64,000 nt of DNA from Flavobacterium succinicans. GTDB lineage: Bacteria > Bacteroidota > Bacteroidia > Flavobacteriales > Flavobacteriaceae. Shown here in pieces: positions 1 to 9,494 of this stretch. The DNA lies in assembly GCF_001662485.1 (NCBI RefSeq), contig NZ_JMTM01000070.1, positions 1 to 64,000 on the forward strand. The letters run 5' to 3'. Position numbers and translations under genes: made by a program. The notes beneath the pieces were generated by a model that saw only the letters and a program-made list of their open reading frames with translations, searched no databases and was not told where the DNA came from. Positions within the stretch are counted from its first letter, which is position 1, and every line of letters begins with the position of its first letter.

Positions 1-1159
1 ATTTAATGCTAATTGTGCGGCTTGTCATAAATTAGATGCTAAAGCTACAGGTCCTGCTTTAAGAGGAGTTGCTTCTAAATATGAAATGTCTTGGATTTAC
101 AAGTGGGTTAAGAATAGCTCTGATTTGATTAAATCAGGTGATGCTGCTGCTGTAAAAGTATTTGAAGAAAATAATAAGGCAGTGATGACTGCTTTTCCTC
201 AATTGTCTGAAGGTGACATCGATAATATTATAGCTTATACATCTGAGCCTAAGGCAGAAGCTCCTGCTGCGGCTACAAGTGCTACTGCTGTAGATGCTAA
301 TAAAGCTAGTGATGGTGGAATAAGCAACAATGTGATTCTTGGTGCTTTGGCATTGGTAATGGCTATGTTGGTTGTTTTGTTGTTTTTGGTAAACAATGTT
401 CTAAGAAAAGTAGCTAAAGCAAATGGGATCCAAGTTGAGCCTAAAGTTCCATCATTACCAATTTGGAAAGCCTTTGCCAAAAACCAGTTTTTGGTTTTAG
501 TTTCTGCTATCTTTTTGTTGTTGTGTAGTGCTTACTTTGTTTATGGGTATTTAATGCAAATTGGTGTAGATCAAGAATATGCTCCAATTCAGCCTATTCA
601 TTATTCGCACAAAATACATGCTGGAGATAATGAAATCAATTGTAAATATTGTCACTCAGCTGCTCGTGTTAGTAAAAACGCTGGTATTCCTTCTTTAAAT
701 GTATGTATGAACTGTCATAAAAATATCTCAGAAGTGGCTGAAACTACTGCTACGCCTGAGTACAGCAAAGCTTTTTATGATGAGCAAATTCAAAAATTAT
801 ATGCTGCTGTAGGTTGGGATAAAACTACACAATCTTACACTGGTAAAACACAACCTGTAAAATGGGTTCGTATTCATAACTTGCCAGACTTCGTGTATTT
901 CAATCACTCACAACACGTAACTGTTGCAGGAATTGAATGTCAAACATGTCACGGTCCTGTTGAAACGTATGAAATTCAAAAACAATTTGCTCCATTAACA
1001 ATGGGATGGTGTGTTGATTGTCACAGAAAAACGGATGTTAAGACTGAAGGTAACGAGTACTATACCAAAATTCACGAACAACTTTCAAAAAAGTATGGTG
1101 TTGAGAAATTAACAGCTGCTCAAATGGGAGGTTTAGAGTGTGGTAAATGCCACTATTAA
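1..1159 (+). CDS. actA: Alternative complex III cytochrome c subunit ActA (5' truncated)
   Basis: Multiheme cytochrome c subunit of alternative complex III, the membrane menaquinol:electron-acceptor oxidoreductase that replaces the bc1 complex in many Bacteroidota. The frame is open from base 2, so the gene starts before the window and the ATG at 86 is internal. A class I monoheme domain comes first, with CAACH at bases 14-28 and a likely Met ligand near MTAFPQL. Two membrane segments follow, around bases 330-400 and 490-560. The C-terminal half carries five more heme motifs: CKYCH, CMNCH, CQTCH, CVDCH and CGKCH. That is six visible heme c sites, a monoheme domain plus the pentaheme domain typical of ActA. 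actB starts 35 bases downstream in the same direction, and the order actABCDEF confirms the assignment. Only the missing N-terminus is uncertain. Confidence 0.93.
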   Translation, partial: FNANCAACHKLDAKATGPALRGVASKYEMSWIYKWVKNSSDLIKSGDAAAVKVFEENNKAVMTAFPQLSEGDIDNIIAYTSEPKAEAPAAATSATAVDANKASDGGISNNVILGALALVMAMLVVLLFLVNNVLRKVAKANGIQVEPKVPSLPIWKAFAKNQFLVLVSAIFLLLCSAYFVYGYLMQIGVDQEYAPIQPIHYSHKIHAGDNEINCKYCHSAARVSKNAGIPSLNVCMNCHKNISEVAETTATPEYSKAFYDEQIQKLYAAVGWDKTTQSYTGKTQPVKWVRIHNLPDFVYFNHSQHVTVAGIECQTCHGPVETYEIQKQFAPLTMGWCVDCHRKTDVKTEGNEYYTKIHEQLSKKYGVEKLTAAQMGGLECGKCHY

Positions 1160-1194
1160 AAAAAAATTATTAAGATTTAATATTTATATATAAT

Positions 1195-4100
1195 ATGTCA
1201 TCAAACAAAAAATACTGGAAAAGTGTTGAGGAGCTAGACGGAAATAGCTCTATTGTTGAGGCGCTTAAGAATAACGAGTTTGTTGAAGAAATTCCTACTG
1301 ATGAATTTTTGGGAAATAGTGATAAATTATCTTCTTCCACTTCACGTCGTGACTTTTTAAAGTACGTTGGTTTTAGTACTGCAGCTGCTACATTGGCTGC
1401 TTGCGAAGGGCCTGTTAACAAATCAATACCGTATGTGTTGCAACCTGAGGAAATCATTCCAGGAGTAGCGGATTATTATGCTACAACTGTATTTGATGGT
1501 TTTGATTTTGCCAATTTATTGGTTAAAACTCGTGAAGGGCGACCTATTAAAATCGATAATAATACAATTGCAGGTGCTAAATTTTCAGCGAATGCAAGAA
1601 TACATGCGTCTATATTGTCATTGTATGATAATATGCGTTTGAAAGAACCTAAAGTCGCAGGAAAAGCTGCTTCTTGGTCTTCAGTTGATTCCAATTTGAA
1701 ATCAAGTATAGCTGAAGCTAAAGCAAAAGGTGGTCAAGTAGTTTTGCTTACCAATACTTTAGCAAGTCCTTCAACAGAAAAATTGATTGCTGAGTTTACA
1801 GCTAAAAATCCTAATGCAAAGCATGTTGTTTACGATGCTGTTTCTTCTTCTGAAGCGTTAGATGCATTTCAAACTGTTTATGGAAAAAGAGCCTTAGTTG
1901 ATTATGATTTTTCTAAAGCGTCTTTGATTGTTTCAGTTGGTGCTGATTTCTTAGGTGACTGGCAAGGTGGAGGTTTTGATGCTGGTTATGCACAAGGCAG
2001 AATTCCTAAAGCTGGAAAAATGTCACGTCATTTTCAATTTGAAGCGAATATGACACTTTCTGGTGCTGCTGCTGATAAAAGAATTCCAATGACTGTTGCA
2101 AATCAAAAGCAAGCATTAGTTCAAATATATAATATTGTTACAGGTAACGCTGTTGGAGTTAAGCTAGATGATAAATTCAAAGCTGAAGTTACAAAAGCTG
2201 CTCAACAATTGAAATCTGCAGGTTCCAAAGGAGTTTTGGTTTCTGGGATTCAAGACGTAAATGCGCAGTTATTAGTTTTGGCTATTAATCAAGCTTTATC
2301 AAGCGAAGCGTTTGTTACTTCAGGTGCACGTTTGATCAGAAAAGGTTCAAATGCAGCTGTTGCTCAATTATTAAAAGACATGAATGCTGGAACTGTTCAT
2401 ACATTGATTATGAGTGGTGTTAATCCAGTGTATACTTTAGCTGATAGCAAATCATTTGTTGATGGTTTGAAAAAAGTTACCACTTCTGTTGCTTTAACAA
2501 TCAAAGAAGATGAAACTGCCTTATTGGCTACTATTGCTGCTCCAGTTCCTCATTATTTAGAGTCTTGGGGTGATTTGCAATTAACTGAAGGTACTTATAG
2601 TATTACTCAACCAACCATTCGTCCTTTATTTGATACCAAACAATTTCAAGATGTTTTGTTATCATTAAATGGTATTCCTGGCGCATATTATGATTACTTA
2701 AAAGCGGTTTCGTCTGCAAATTTTGCAGGTTCTAGCTGGAATAAAGTGTTACATGATGGGGTTTATGTTGGTACAGTTGGTGCTGCTTCTGCTGGAACAG
2801 CTAACTATGGTGCTGCGGCAACTGCCTTAGCTAGTGCATCAACTGCTAAAGGTTTGGAATTGGTATTGTATACTAAAACGGGTATGGGTGATGGTCAACA
2901 AGCCAATAACCCTTGGTTGCAAGAGTTTCCAGATCCAATTACAAGAGTTTCTTGGGACAACTATATTACAGTTTCTAATGCAGATGCTGCTAAAATTGGA
3001 TTATCAAACGAAATTGTTGCTAATGGTGGTTTAAACGGTTCTTATGTAACTTTAACTGCTAATGGTGTTAAGCTAGAAAAAGTACCTGTTATTGTTCAAC
3101 CGGGTCAAGCGGTAGGTACTATCGGTATGGCTCTAGGGTATGGACGTAAAGCTGCTTTAAAAGAAGAAATGCAAGTAGGTATTAACGCTTACACATTATA
3201 TAAAGACTTTAATGATTTACAAAATGTAACTTTAGAAGTTGCTTCCGGAGAACATGAGTTTGCTTGTGTTCAAGGTCAGAAAACTTTGATGGGGCGTGGT
3301 GATATTATTAAAGAAACAACTTTAGAGATTTTTAATACTAAAGATGCTGAAGTTTGGAATGAGAAACCAATGGTATCTTTAGATCATAAAGAAGTAGAGG
3401 CTACTTCTGTAGGGTTATGGGATTCTTTTGATCGTTCTATTGGGCATCATTTTAATCTTTCAATCGATTTGAATGCTTGTACAGGTTGTGGCGCTTGTGT
3501 TATTGCTTGTCATGCTGAAAATAACGTGCCTGTTGTAGGTAAAGATGAAATTAGAAGAAGTAGAGATATGCATTGGTTGCGTATCGATAGATATTATTCT
3601 TCTGAAAGTACTTTCGAAGGTGATAATAAGAAAAAGGAGGAATTAGATGGTTTAGATTTGACAGGTTTTGTTCTTGGAGATGAAGAAACCAAAGGCTCTT
3701 TAGGAGGGTTTAGAAAAATGGAGAAAGCTGCGGATAATCCACAAGTTTCTTTCCAACCTGTAATGTGTCAACACTGTAACCATGCACCATGTGAAACAGT
3801 TTGTCCAGTTGCAGCAACTTCTCATGGTCGTCAAGGTCAAAACCAAATGGCATATAACCGTTGCGTTGGTACTCGTTACTGTGCGAACAACTGTCCATAT
3901 AAAGTGCGTCGTTTTAACTGGTTCTTGTACAACAAAAACAGTGAATTCGATTATCATATGAATGATGATTTGGGTAGAATGGTATTAAATCCAGATGTTA
4001 ACGTTCGTTCTCGTGGAGTTATGGAGAAATGTTCTATGTGTATTCAAATGACACAAGCAACTATTCTTAAAGCGAAAAGAGAAGGTAGAGCGATTAAAGA

Positions 4101-4281
4101 TGGTGAATTCCAAACCGCTTGTTCTAATGCTTGTTCTTCTGGAGCAATGATCTTTGGAGATGTTAACGATAAAGAAGCTGTAGTTGCTAAATTGGCTGCA
4201 GATGAAAGATCTTATCATTTGTTAGAGCATGTTGGAACTAAACCAAATGTGGTTTACCAAGTTAAAGTTAGAAATATCTAG
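1195..4281 (+). CDS. actB: Alternative complex III subunit ActB, molybdopterin-like/iron-sulfur fusion
   Basis: Periplasm-facing iron-sulfur subunit of alternative complex III, 1028 residues. A twin-arginine-like motif, SRRDFLK at residues 50-56, is followed by a hydrophobic Ala-rich stretch. Tat export from a late motif is usual for this family. The middle of the protein resembles the molybdopterin oxidoreductase fold, which in ActB is known to lack the cofactor. The C-terminal third is an FeS domain of the NrfC/PsrB type, with cysteine groups starting at residues 762 (CTGCGAC), 858 (CQHC), 890 (CVGTRYC), 946 (CSMC) and 976 (CSNAC). By family knowledge these bind three 4Fe-4S and one 3Fe-4S cluster. 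It lies between actA and actC with short gaps, as part of one operon. Confidence 0.95.
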   Translation: MSSNKKYWKSVEELDGNSSIVEALKNNEFVEEIPTDEFLGNSDKLSSSTSRRDFLKYVGFSTAAATLAACEGPVNKSIPYVLQPEEIIPGVADYYATTVFDGFDFANLLVKTREGRPIKIDNNTIAGAKFSANARIHASILSLYDNMRLKEPKVAGKAASWSSVDSNLKSSIAEAKAKGGQVVLLTNTLASPSTEKLIAEFTAKNPNAKHVVYDAVSSSEALDAFQTVYGKRALVDYDFSKASLIVSVGADFLGDWQGGGFDAGYAQGRIPKAGKMSRHFQFEANMTLSGAAADKRIPMTVANQKQALVQIYNIVTGNAVGVKLDDKFKAEVTKAAQQLKSAGSKGVLVSGIQDVNAQLLVLAINQALSSEAFVTSGARLIRKGSNAAVAQLLKDMNAGTVHTLIMSGVNPVYTLADSKSFVDGLKKVTTSVALTIKEDETALLATIAAPVPHYLESWGDLQLTEGTYSITQPTIRPLFDTKQFQDVLLSLNGIPGAYYDYLKAVSSANFAGSSWNKVLHDGVYVGTVGAASAGTANYGAAATALASASTAKGLELVLYTKTGMGDGQQANNPWLQEFPDPITRVSWDNYITVSNADAAKIGLSNEIVANGGLNGSYVTLTANGVKLEKVPVIVQPGQAVGTIGMALGYGRKAALKEEMQVGINAYTLYKDFNDLQNVTLEVASGEHEFACVQGQKTLMGRGDIIKETTLEIFNTKDAEVWNEKPMVSLDHKEVEATSVGLWDSFDRSIGHHFNLSIDLNACTGCGACVIACHAENNVPVVGKDEIRRSRDMHWLRIDRYYSSESTFEGDNKKKEELDGLDLTGFVLGDEETKGSLGGFRKMEKAADNPQVSFQPVMCQHCNHAPCETVCPVAATSHGRQGQNQMAYNRCVGTRYCANNCPYKVRRFNWFLYNKNSEFDYHMNDDLGRMVLNPDVNVRSRGVMEKCSMCIQMTQATILKAKREGRAIKDGEFQTACSNACSSGAMIFGDVNDKEAVVAKLAADERSYHLLEHVGTKPNVVYQVKVRNI

Positions 4282-4316
4282 TAAAAAAAATTAATTAAGA
4301 ATCAATATAAAGGATT

Positions 4317-5720
4317 ATGTCGTCTCACTACGAAGCAGCCATTAGAAAACCCTTAGTTATAGGTGATAAATCTTATCACGATGTAACTGTAGATGTAGCA
4401 GCACCTGTTGAAGGTAAAGCTAATAAGCATTGGTGGATTGTATTCACAATCGCATTAACCGCTTTCCTTTGGGGATTGGGTTGTATTATTTACACAGTAT
4501 CTACCGGTATCGGAACTTGGGGATTAAACAAAACAGTTGGATGGGCTTGGGATATCACCAACTTCGTTTGGTGGGTAGGTATCGGTCACGCTGGTACGTT
4601 AATTTCAGCTGTACTTTTACTTTTCCGTCAACGATGGAGAATGGCTATTAACCGTTCTGCGGAAGCCATGACTATCTTCTCGGTTATTCAAGCAGGTTTA
4701 TTTCCTATCATACACATGGGACGTCCATGGTTAGCATATTGGGTACTTCCTATTCCTAATCAGTTTGGTTCTTTATGGGTTAACTTTAACTCTCCATTAC
4801 TTTGGGACGTATTCGCAATTTCAACGTATTTGTCAGTTTCATTAGTTTTCTGGTGGACTGGACTTTTACCTGACTTTGCTATGTTACGTGATAGAGCTGT
4901 TACTCCTTTTAATAAAAGAGTTTATTCTATATTGAGTTTTGGATGGAGTGGACGTGCAAAAGATTGGCAACGTTTCGAAGAGGTTTCTCTTGTATTAGCA
5001 GGTTTAGCAACGCCACTTGTACTTTCTGTACACACCATTGTATCGATGGACTTTGCAACTTCTGTAATTCCAGGATGGCATACCACCATTTTCCCTCCTT
5101 ACTTTGTTGCTGGAGCGGTTTTCTCTGGGTTTGCTATGGTTAATACCTTGCTTATCATTATGAGAAAAGTATCTAACTTAGAGGCTTATATTACTGTTCA
5201 ACATATCGAGTTAATGAATATCGTAATTATGATTACGGGTTCTATTGTAGGTGTTGCTTACATCACTGAATTATTCATTGCTTGGTATTCAGGTGTAGAA
5301 TACGAACAATATGCTTTCTTGAACAGAGCTACTGGTCCATATGCTTGGGCTTATTGGGCAATGATGACTTGTAACGTATTTTCTCCGCAATTTATGTGGT
5401 TGAAGAAATTAAGAACCAGTATTATGTTCTCTTTCGTTATCTCGATTGTAGTGAATATTGGAATGTGGTTTGAGCGTTTTGTAATTATTGTGACTTCATT
5501 GCACAGAGATTATTTACCATCTTCTTGGACCATGTTTTCGCCAACCTTTGTTGATATTGGTATTTTTATTGGTACTATTGGATTCTTCTTTGTATTGTTT
5601 TTATTATATTCTAGAACTTTCCCTGTTATCGCTCAGGCTGAAGTAAAAACAATATTAAAAGGAAGTGGAGATAACTACAAAAGAGAAAGAGAAGCAAATA
5701 AAGATGTACACCATGAGTAA
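4317..5720 (+). CDS. actC: Alternative complex III quinol-binding membrane subunit ActC (NrfD family)
   Basis: Integral membrane subunit of the NrfD/PsrC family, 467 residues. In alternative complex III it holds a quinol-binding site and passes electrons to the ActB clusters. About ten hydrophobic segments rich in Trp and Phe are visible, starting near residue 40 after a short polar N-terminus. The closely related ActF lies 1.1 kb downstream, as is usual for this complex. The ATG at 4317 follows actB by 35 bases. The last eight bases overlap the preferred start of actD (ATGAGTAA), which suggests coupled translation. Assignment is firm from the family pattern and the operon. Confidence 0.94.
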   Translation: MSSHYEAAIRKPLVIGDKSYHDVTVDVAAPVEGKANKHWWIVFTIALTAFLWGLGCIIYTVSTGIGTWGLNKTVGWAWDITNFVWWVGIGHAGTLISAVLLLFRQRWRMAINRSAEAMTIFSVIQAGLFPIIHMGRPWLAYWVLPIPNQFGSLWVNFNSPLLWDVFAISTYLSVSLVFWWTGLLPDFAMLRDRAVTPFNKRVYSILSFGWSGRAKDWQRFEEVSLVLAGLATPLVLSVHTIVSMDFATSVIPGWHTTIFPPYFVAGAVFSGFAMVNTLLIIMRKVSNLEAYITVQHIELMNIVIMITGSIVGVAYITELFIAWYSGVEYEQYAFLNRATGPYAWAYWAMMTCNVFSPQFMWLKKLRTSIMFSFVISIVVNIGMWFERFVIIVTSLHRDYLPSSWTMFSPTFVDIGIFIGTIGFFFVLFLLYSRTFPVIAQAEVKTILKGSGDNYKREREANKDVHHE

Positions 5721-6237
5721 TAAAGTAATATACGCTATATACAACGACGACGATGTATTGATGGATGCTGTAAAAAAGACACGTGCAGCACATTATCATA
5801 TTGAAGATGTTTTTACACCTTTTCCGGTTCACGGATTAGATAAAGCAATGGGATTGGCACCAACTAGATTAGCTATTTGTGCTTTTATCTATGGATTGTG
5901 TGGTATTTCATTCGCTACTTGGATGATGAACTATATCATGATTCAAGATTGGCCTCAAGATATAGGAGGGAAACCAAGTTTTAGTTACATTGAAAATATG
6001 CCTTCATTTGTTCCAATTATGTTTGAAGAGACTGTTTTCTTTGCTGCTCACTTAATGGTAATTACTTTCTATATGAGAAGTAGATTATGGCCTTTTAAAC
6101 AAGCCGAAAATCCTGATGTTAGAACTACAGACGATCATTTTTTAATGGAAGTTGCTGTAAATAACAATGAAGAAGAATTAGTTTCTTTTTTCAAAAGTAC
6201 AGGAGCAGTTGAAGTAAATGTAATAGATAAGAATTAA
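5713..6237 (+). CDS. actD: Alternative complex III membrane subunit ActD (DUF3341)
   Basis: Small membrane subunit of alternative complex III, 174 residues from the chosen start. The conserved DUF3341 N-terminal part is visible: a predicted soluble alpha/beta segment (VIYAIYNDDDVLMDAV) ending in DVFTPFPVHGLDKAMG. Two transmembrane helices follow, near residues 55-80 and 105-130, then an acidic tail. The reading frame stays open upstream to 5665 and has another ATG at 5704. The ATG at 5713 is preferred because it gives the usual family length and forms the compact stop/start overlap ATGAGTAA with actC. Its exact role in the complex is structural as far as is known. Confidence 0.9.
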   Translation: MSNKVIYAIYNDDDVLMDAVKKTRAAHYHIEDVFTPFPVHGLDKAMGLAPTRLAICAFIYGLCGISFATWMMNYIMIQDWPQDIGGKPSFSYIENMPSFVPIMFEETVFFAAHLMVITFYMRSRLWPFKQAENPDVRTTDDHFLMEVAVNNNEEELVSFFKSTGAVEVNVIDKN

Positions 6238-6245
6238 TTGTAGCT

Positions 6246-6791
6246 ATGAGAAGTATATATAAATTAACACTTTTGGCTGGTATTACTTTGTTAGTTTCAT
6301 CTTGTCACGATAAATTGACACCAAACTATCAGTATTTCCCAAACATGTATGAATCGGTTGGTTACGAAACATATTCCGAATCGAATGCATTTAAAGATGG
6401 AAAAGAAGGTCAATTACCCGCAAAAGGGTCTCTAAAAAGAGGATTTGAAGTATATGAATATGAGAATTCTACTGCTGGTTATGAATTGGCTAAAGCTAAT
6501 TTAAAGTCTCCTTTAGATTCTTTAGAAAGAAATTCAGAAAAAGGAAAAGAACTTTTTGAAATTTACTGCATCAGTTGTCATGGAGCTTCTGGTAATGGTA
6601 AAGGTAAATTGGTTGAAAGAGAAAAATTTCTTGGAGTGCCTAGTTATGCTGACCGTCCAATTACTGAAGGTAGCGTATTCCATGTTATCACTTATGGGTT
6701 AAACTCTATGGGATCACATGCAAATCAATTGAGTGCTCATGAGCGTTGGTTAGTTGTAGACTATGTTCTAAAACTAAAAAGCGAATTATAA
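6246..6791 (+). CDS. actE: Alternative complex III monoheme cytochrome c lipoprotein ActE
   Basis: Monoheme cytochrome c of alternative complex III, 181 residues. The N-terminus is a lipoprotein signal peptide ending in LLVSSC, so Cys20 should be lipidated and the protein anchored on the periplasmic side of the inner membrane. The heme attachment motif CISCH is at residues 108-112. It is followed by the usual class I pattern, including a C-terminal helix (RWLVVDYVLKL) and candidate methionine ligands such as that in YGLNSMG. In the known complex it relays electrons toward the oxidase. The gap to actD is eight bases, and actF begins shortly after. Confidence 0.93.
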   Translation: MRSIYKLTLLAGITLLVSSCHDKLTPNYQYFPNMYESVGYETYSESNAFKDGKEGQLPAKGSLKRGFEVYEYENSTAGYELAKANLKSPLDSLERNSEKGKELFEIYCISCHGASGNGKGKLVEREKFLGVPSYADRPITEGSVFHVITYGLNSMGSHANQLSAHERWLVVDYVLKLKSEL

Positions 6792-6818
6792 TTGTTGAAC
6801 AAACTGATCGTAATAGAT

Positions 6819-8291
6819 ATGTATACATTTTCAAGTAAATTAAAAACTTTTTCTTTTATCCTAATGGCTGTTGGTTTATTAGGTATAGGTTTTGGTTTTT
6901 ATAGTGCACCAAAAGATATTCAAGATGTGGAAGCACTTCTTGCTGCAGATTCACATGGTGGTCATGGGGAATCAACTCATGCTGCTCCTGCCGAATCACA
7001 TTCAGCCACTACAGAGACAACTCACGCAGCTCCTATTGAATCTCAAGAAGCACATGGTGAAGCTACTCATGCTGCACCGGTAGAATCTAATGAGGTTAAA
7101 GAAGAAGTGAAAAATGCTGCTCCCACTTCACATGATGAACATGCTAAGACTGAAGGTCATGATGCAAAAGTAGATGCCGAGCATACGGAGCATTTAGAGC
7201 ATGTCTTACATCAATTAAGCAATAAGCCATGGGCTGCTCTTTATGTAGCTTGTATCTTTTTTATGTTGTTATCATTAGGAACTTTAGCTTTCTATGCTAT
7301 TCAACAGGTTGCTCAAGCTGGTTGGTCTCCAGTTTTGTTTAGAGTAATGCAAGGTATTACGGCTTATTTGCCTGTAGGTTCTGTAATATTCTTTATCATT
7401 TTAGTTTTATGTGGATTGCATTTTAACCATTTGTTTATCTGGTTAGATCCTGAAGTGGTTGCTCATGACAAGTTGATACAAACTAAATCGGGTTATTTAA
7501 ACTTTCCATTTTGGATTATTAGAGCAGGTATCTTTTTATTAGGATGGAATGCTTACAGATATTTTTCAAGAAAAAACTGCTTAGCACAAGATGAGTCAGA
7601 TGATAATTCTTTCTACAAAAAGAATTTCAAAATGTCTGCTTTGTTCTTAGTTTTCTTTATTGTTACTGAGTCTATTATGTCATGGGATTGGATTATGTCA
7701 ATTGATCCACATTGGTTTAGTACCTTGTTTGGTTGGTATGTTTTTGCTAGTTTCTTTGTAAGTGGTATTACTACTATTTGTATGATTACACTTTACTTAA
7801 AATCAAAAGGTTATTTGGAGCATGTAAACACAAGTCATATACATGATCTAGCTAAGTTTATGTTTGGTATAAGCGTATTTTGGACATACTTGTGGTTCTC
7901 TCAATTTATGTTGATTTGGTATGCCAATATTCCAGAAGAGGTTACTTATTTTGTAACAAGAATACAAGATTTTAATTTACCTTTCTTTGGTGCTGTAGCT
8001 ATGAACTTTTTGTTCCCGGTTTTAATTTTAATTAATACTGATTTCAAAAGAATTACTTGGGTATTGGTTATGGCAGGTACCGTTATATTATTAGGACATT
8101 ATATTGATTTCTTTAATATGATTATGCCAGGTACAGTAGGTGATCAATGGTTTATTGGGGTTCCAGAAATTTCTTCAGTTTTATTTTTCCTTGGTTTATT
8201 TATATATGTTGTTTTTACAGCACTTACAAAAGCACCATTGTTGCCAAAAAGAAATCCTTTTATTGAGGAAAGTAAGCACTTTCATTATTAA
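6819..8291 (+). CDS. actF: Alternative complex III quinol-binding membrane subunit ActF with His-rich insert
   Basis: Second NrfD-like membrane subunit of alternative complex III, 490 residues from the ATG at 6819. An in-frame TTG at 6792 would add nine residues but is a poorer start. One N-terminal hydrophobic helix (residues 10-28) is followed by a long hydrophilic segment, residues 44-131, rich in His, Glu, Thr and Ala. In it THAAPxES occurs three times, at residues 53, 68 and 83, exactly 15 residues apart. The remaining part has about nine transmembrane segments, as in ActC. The family role is structural and quinol-related. The His-rich region is not needed to explain that role and is treated as a separate finding. 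Confidence 0.93.
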   Translation: MYTFSSKLKTFSFILMAVGLLGIGFGFYSAPKDIQDVEALLAADSHGGHGESTHAAPAESHSATTETTHAAPIESQEAHGEATHAAPVESNEVKEEVKNAAPTSHDEHAKTEGHDAKVDAEHTEHLEHVLHQLSNKPWAALYVACIFFMLLSLGTLAFYAIQQVAQAGWSPVLFRVMQGITAYLPVGSVIFFIILVLCGLHFNHLFIWLDPEVVAHDKLIQTKSGYLNFPFWIIRAGIFLLGWNAYRYFSRKNCLAQDESDDNSFYKKNFKMSALFLVFFIVTESIMSWDWIMSIDPHWFSTLFGWYVFASFFVSGITTICMITLYLKSKGYLEHVNTSHIHDLAKFMFGISVFWTYLWFSQFMLIWYANIPEEVTYFVTRIQDFNLPFFGAVAMNFLFPVLILINTDFKRITWVLVMAGTVILLGHYIDFFNMIMPGTVGDQWFIGVPEISSVLFFLGLFIYVVFTALTKAPLLPKRNPFIEESKHFHY

Positions 8292-8311
8292 TATTTTAAA
8301 CAGAAAAACAG

Positions 8312-9466
8312 ATGACAAGTTTGTTGGTAATTATAGTTTTAGTTTTATTAGCTGTTGCGCTTTGGCAATTGACTAAGATATTTGATCTTACACAAGTAGG
8401 TTCAAAATCTGATGATTCTCAAATAGCAACTGATAATGATAATAATATTCAAGGATATTTGATGTTTGGTTTTTTAGCATTCATTTATATTTTTACAATA
8501 TATGGTTTGTTAAAGTGGGGTGATTTGCCTTTACATACGCCAGCATCAGAACATGGAGGTACTGTTGATAATTTGATGAACATTACTTGGGTTTTAATCT
8601 TTACAGTACAAGCAATTACACAGGTTTTATTACATTATTTTGCATTCAAATATAGAGGTAGTAAAGACAAAAAAGCACTTTATTTTGCTGATAACAATAA
8701 ACTAGAAGCGGTTTGGAGTGTAATTCCAGCAGTTGTTTTAGCAGGTCTTATATTGTATGGCTTATATGCATGGACTAACATTATGTTTATCGATGATGAA
8801 GAAGATACTGTAGTTATCGAGCTTTATGCTCAGCAATTTAAATGGACAGCTAGATACGCTGGCGCTGATCAAGTATTAGGTAAGGCTAATGTTCGTTTGA
8901 TTGATGGTGTAAATTCAGTGGGTATGGATTTAGCGGATAAAAATGCTCAAGACGACTTTTTGGCTACTGAAATTCATATTCCTAAAGGGAAAAAAATACA
9001 TTTCAAAATGCGTTCTCAAGATGTATTGCATTCAGCTTACATGCCTCATTTTAGAGCTCAAATGAACTGCGTTCCTGGTATGGTTACTGAATTTGCTTTT
9101 ACTCCAATCTATACTACTTCTGAGTATAGAGAATTACCTTTCATGGTTGAAAAAGTGGCAAGAATTAATGACTTACGCTCTAAAAAGAGTACGGAATTAG
9201 TTGCAAAAGGTGGAACAGCTTTAGATCCTTATACTTTTGACTATCTATTGTTATGTAATAAAATTTGTGGAGCTTCTCATTACAACATGCAAATGAAAGT
9301 TGTTGTTGATTCTCCAGAAGATTATAAGAAATGGTTGAGTGATAAAGTTGCTTTAGTTAAGGAATATAAAGCTTCAAAAGAAACTCCTGCAGCTGAAGGT
9401 GCTTCAGGTTCAGATAGTTTGAATGTAGCAAAGGAACCTGCTGCTGTTAAGGTAGCAATGAAATAA
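8312..9466 (+). CDS. coxB: Cytochrome c oxidase subunit II
   Basis: Subunit II of an aa3-type cytochrome c oxidase, 384 residues. It carries the binuclear CuA centre that accepts electrons from cytochrome c or directly from complex III. Three hydrophobic segments are seen at residues 1-20, about 50-70 and about 140-165, so the protein has one more N-terminal helix than the usual two. CuA ligands are visible: His240, then Cys315 and Cys319 (CNKIC), His323 and a nearby Met (Met326 or Met328). There is no CxxCH motif, so it is not a caa3-type subunit with a fused cytochrome. It follows actF by 20 bases, and subunit I is directly downstream. Confidence 0.95.
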   Translation: MTSLLVIIVLVLLAVALWQLTKIFDLTQVGSKSDDSQIATDNDNNIQGYLMFGFLAFIYIFTIYGLLKWGDLPLHTPASEHGGTVDNLMNITWVLIFTVQAITQVLLHYFAFKYRGSKDKKALYFADNNKLEAVWSVIPAVVLAGLILYGLYAWTNIMFIDDEEDTVVIELYAQQFKWTARYAGADQVLGKANVRLIDGVNSVGMDLADKNAQDDFLATEIHIPKGKKIHFKMRSQDVLHSAYMPHFRAQMNCVPGMVTEFAFTPIYTTSEYRELPFMVEKVARINDLRSKKSTELVAKGGTALDPYTFDYLLLCNKICGASHYNMQMKVVVDSPEDYKKWLSDKVALVKEYKASKETPAAEGASGSDSLNVAKEPAAVKVAMK

Positions 9467-9494
9467 TTATTTAAGAATATTTAAAAGTATATAT

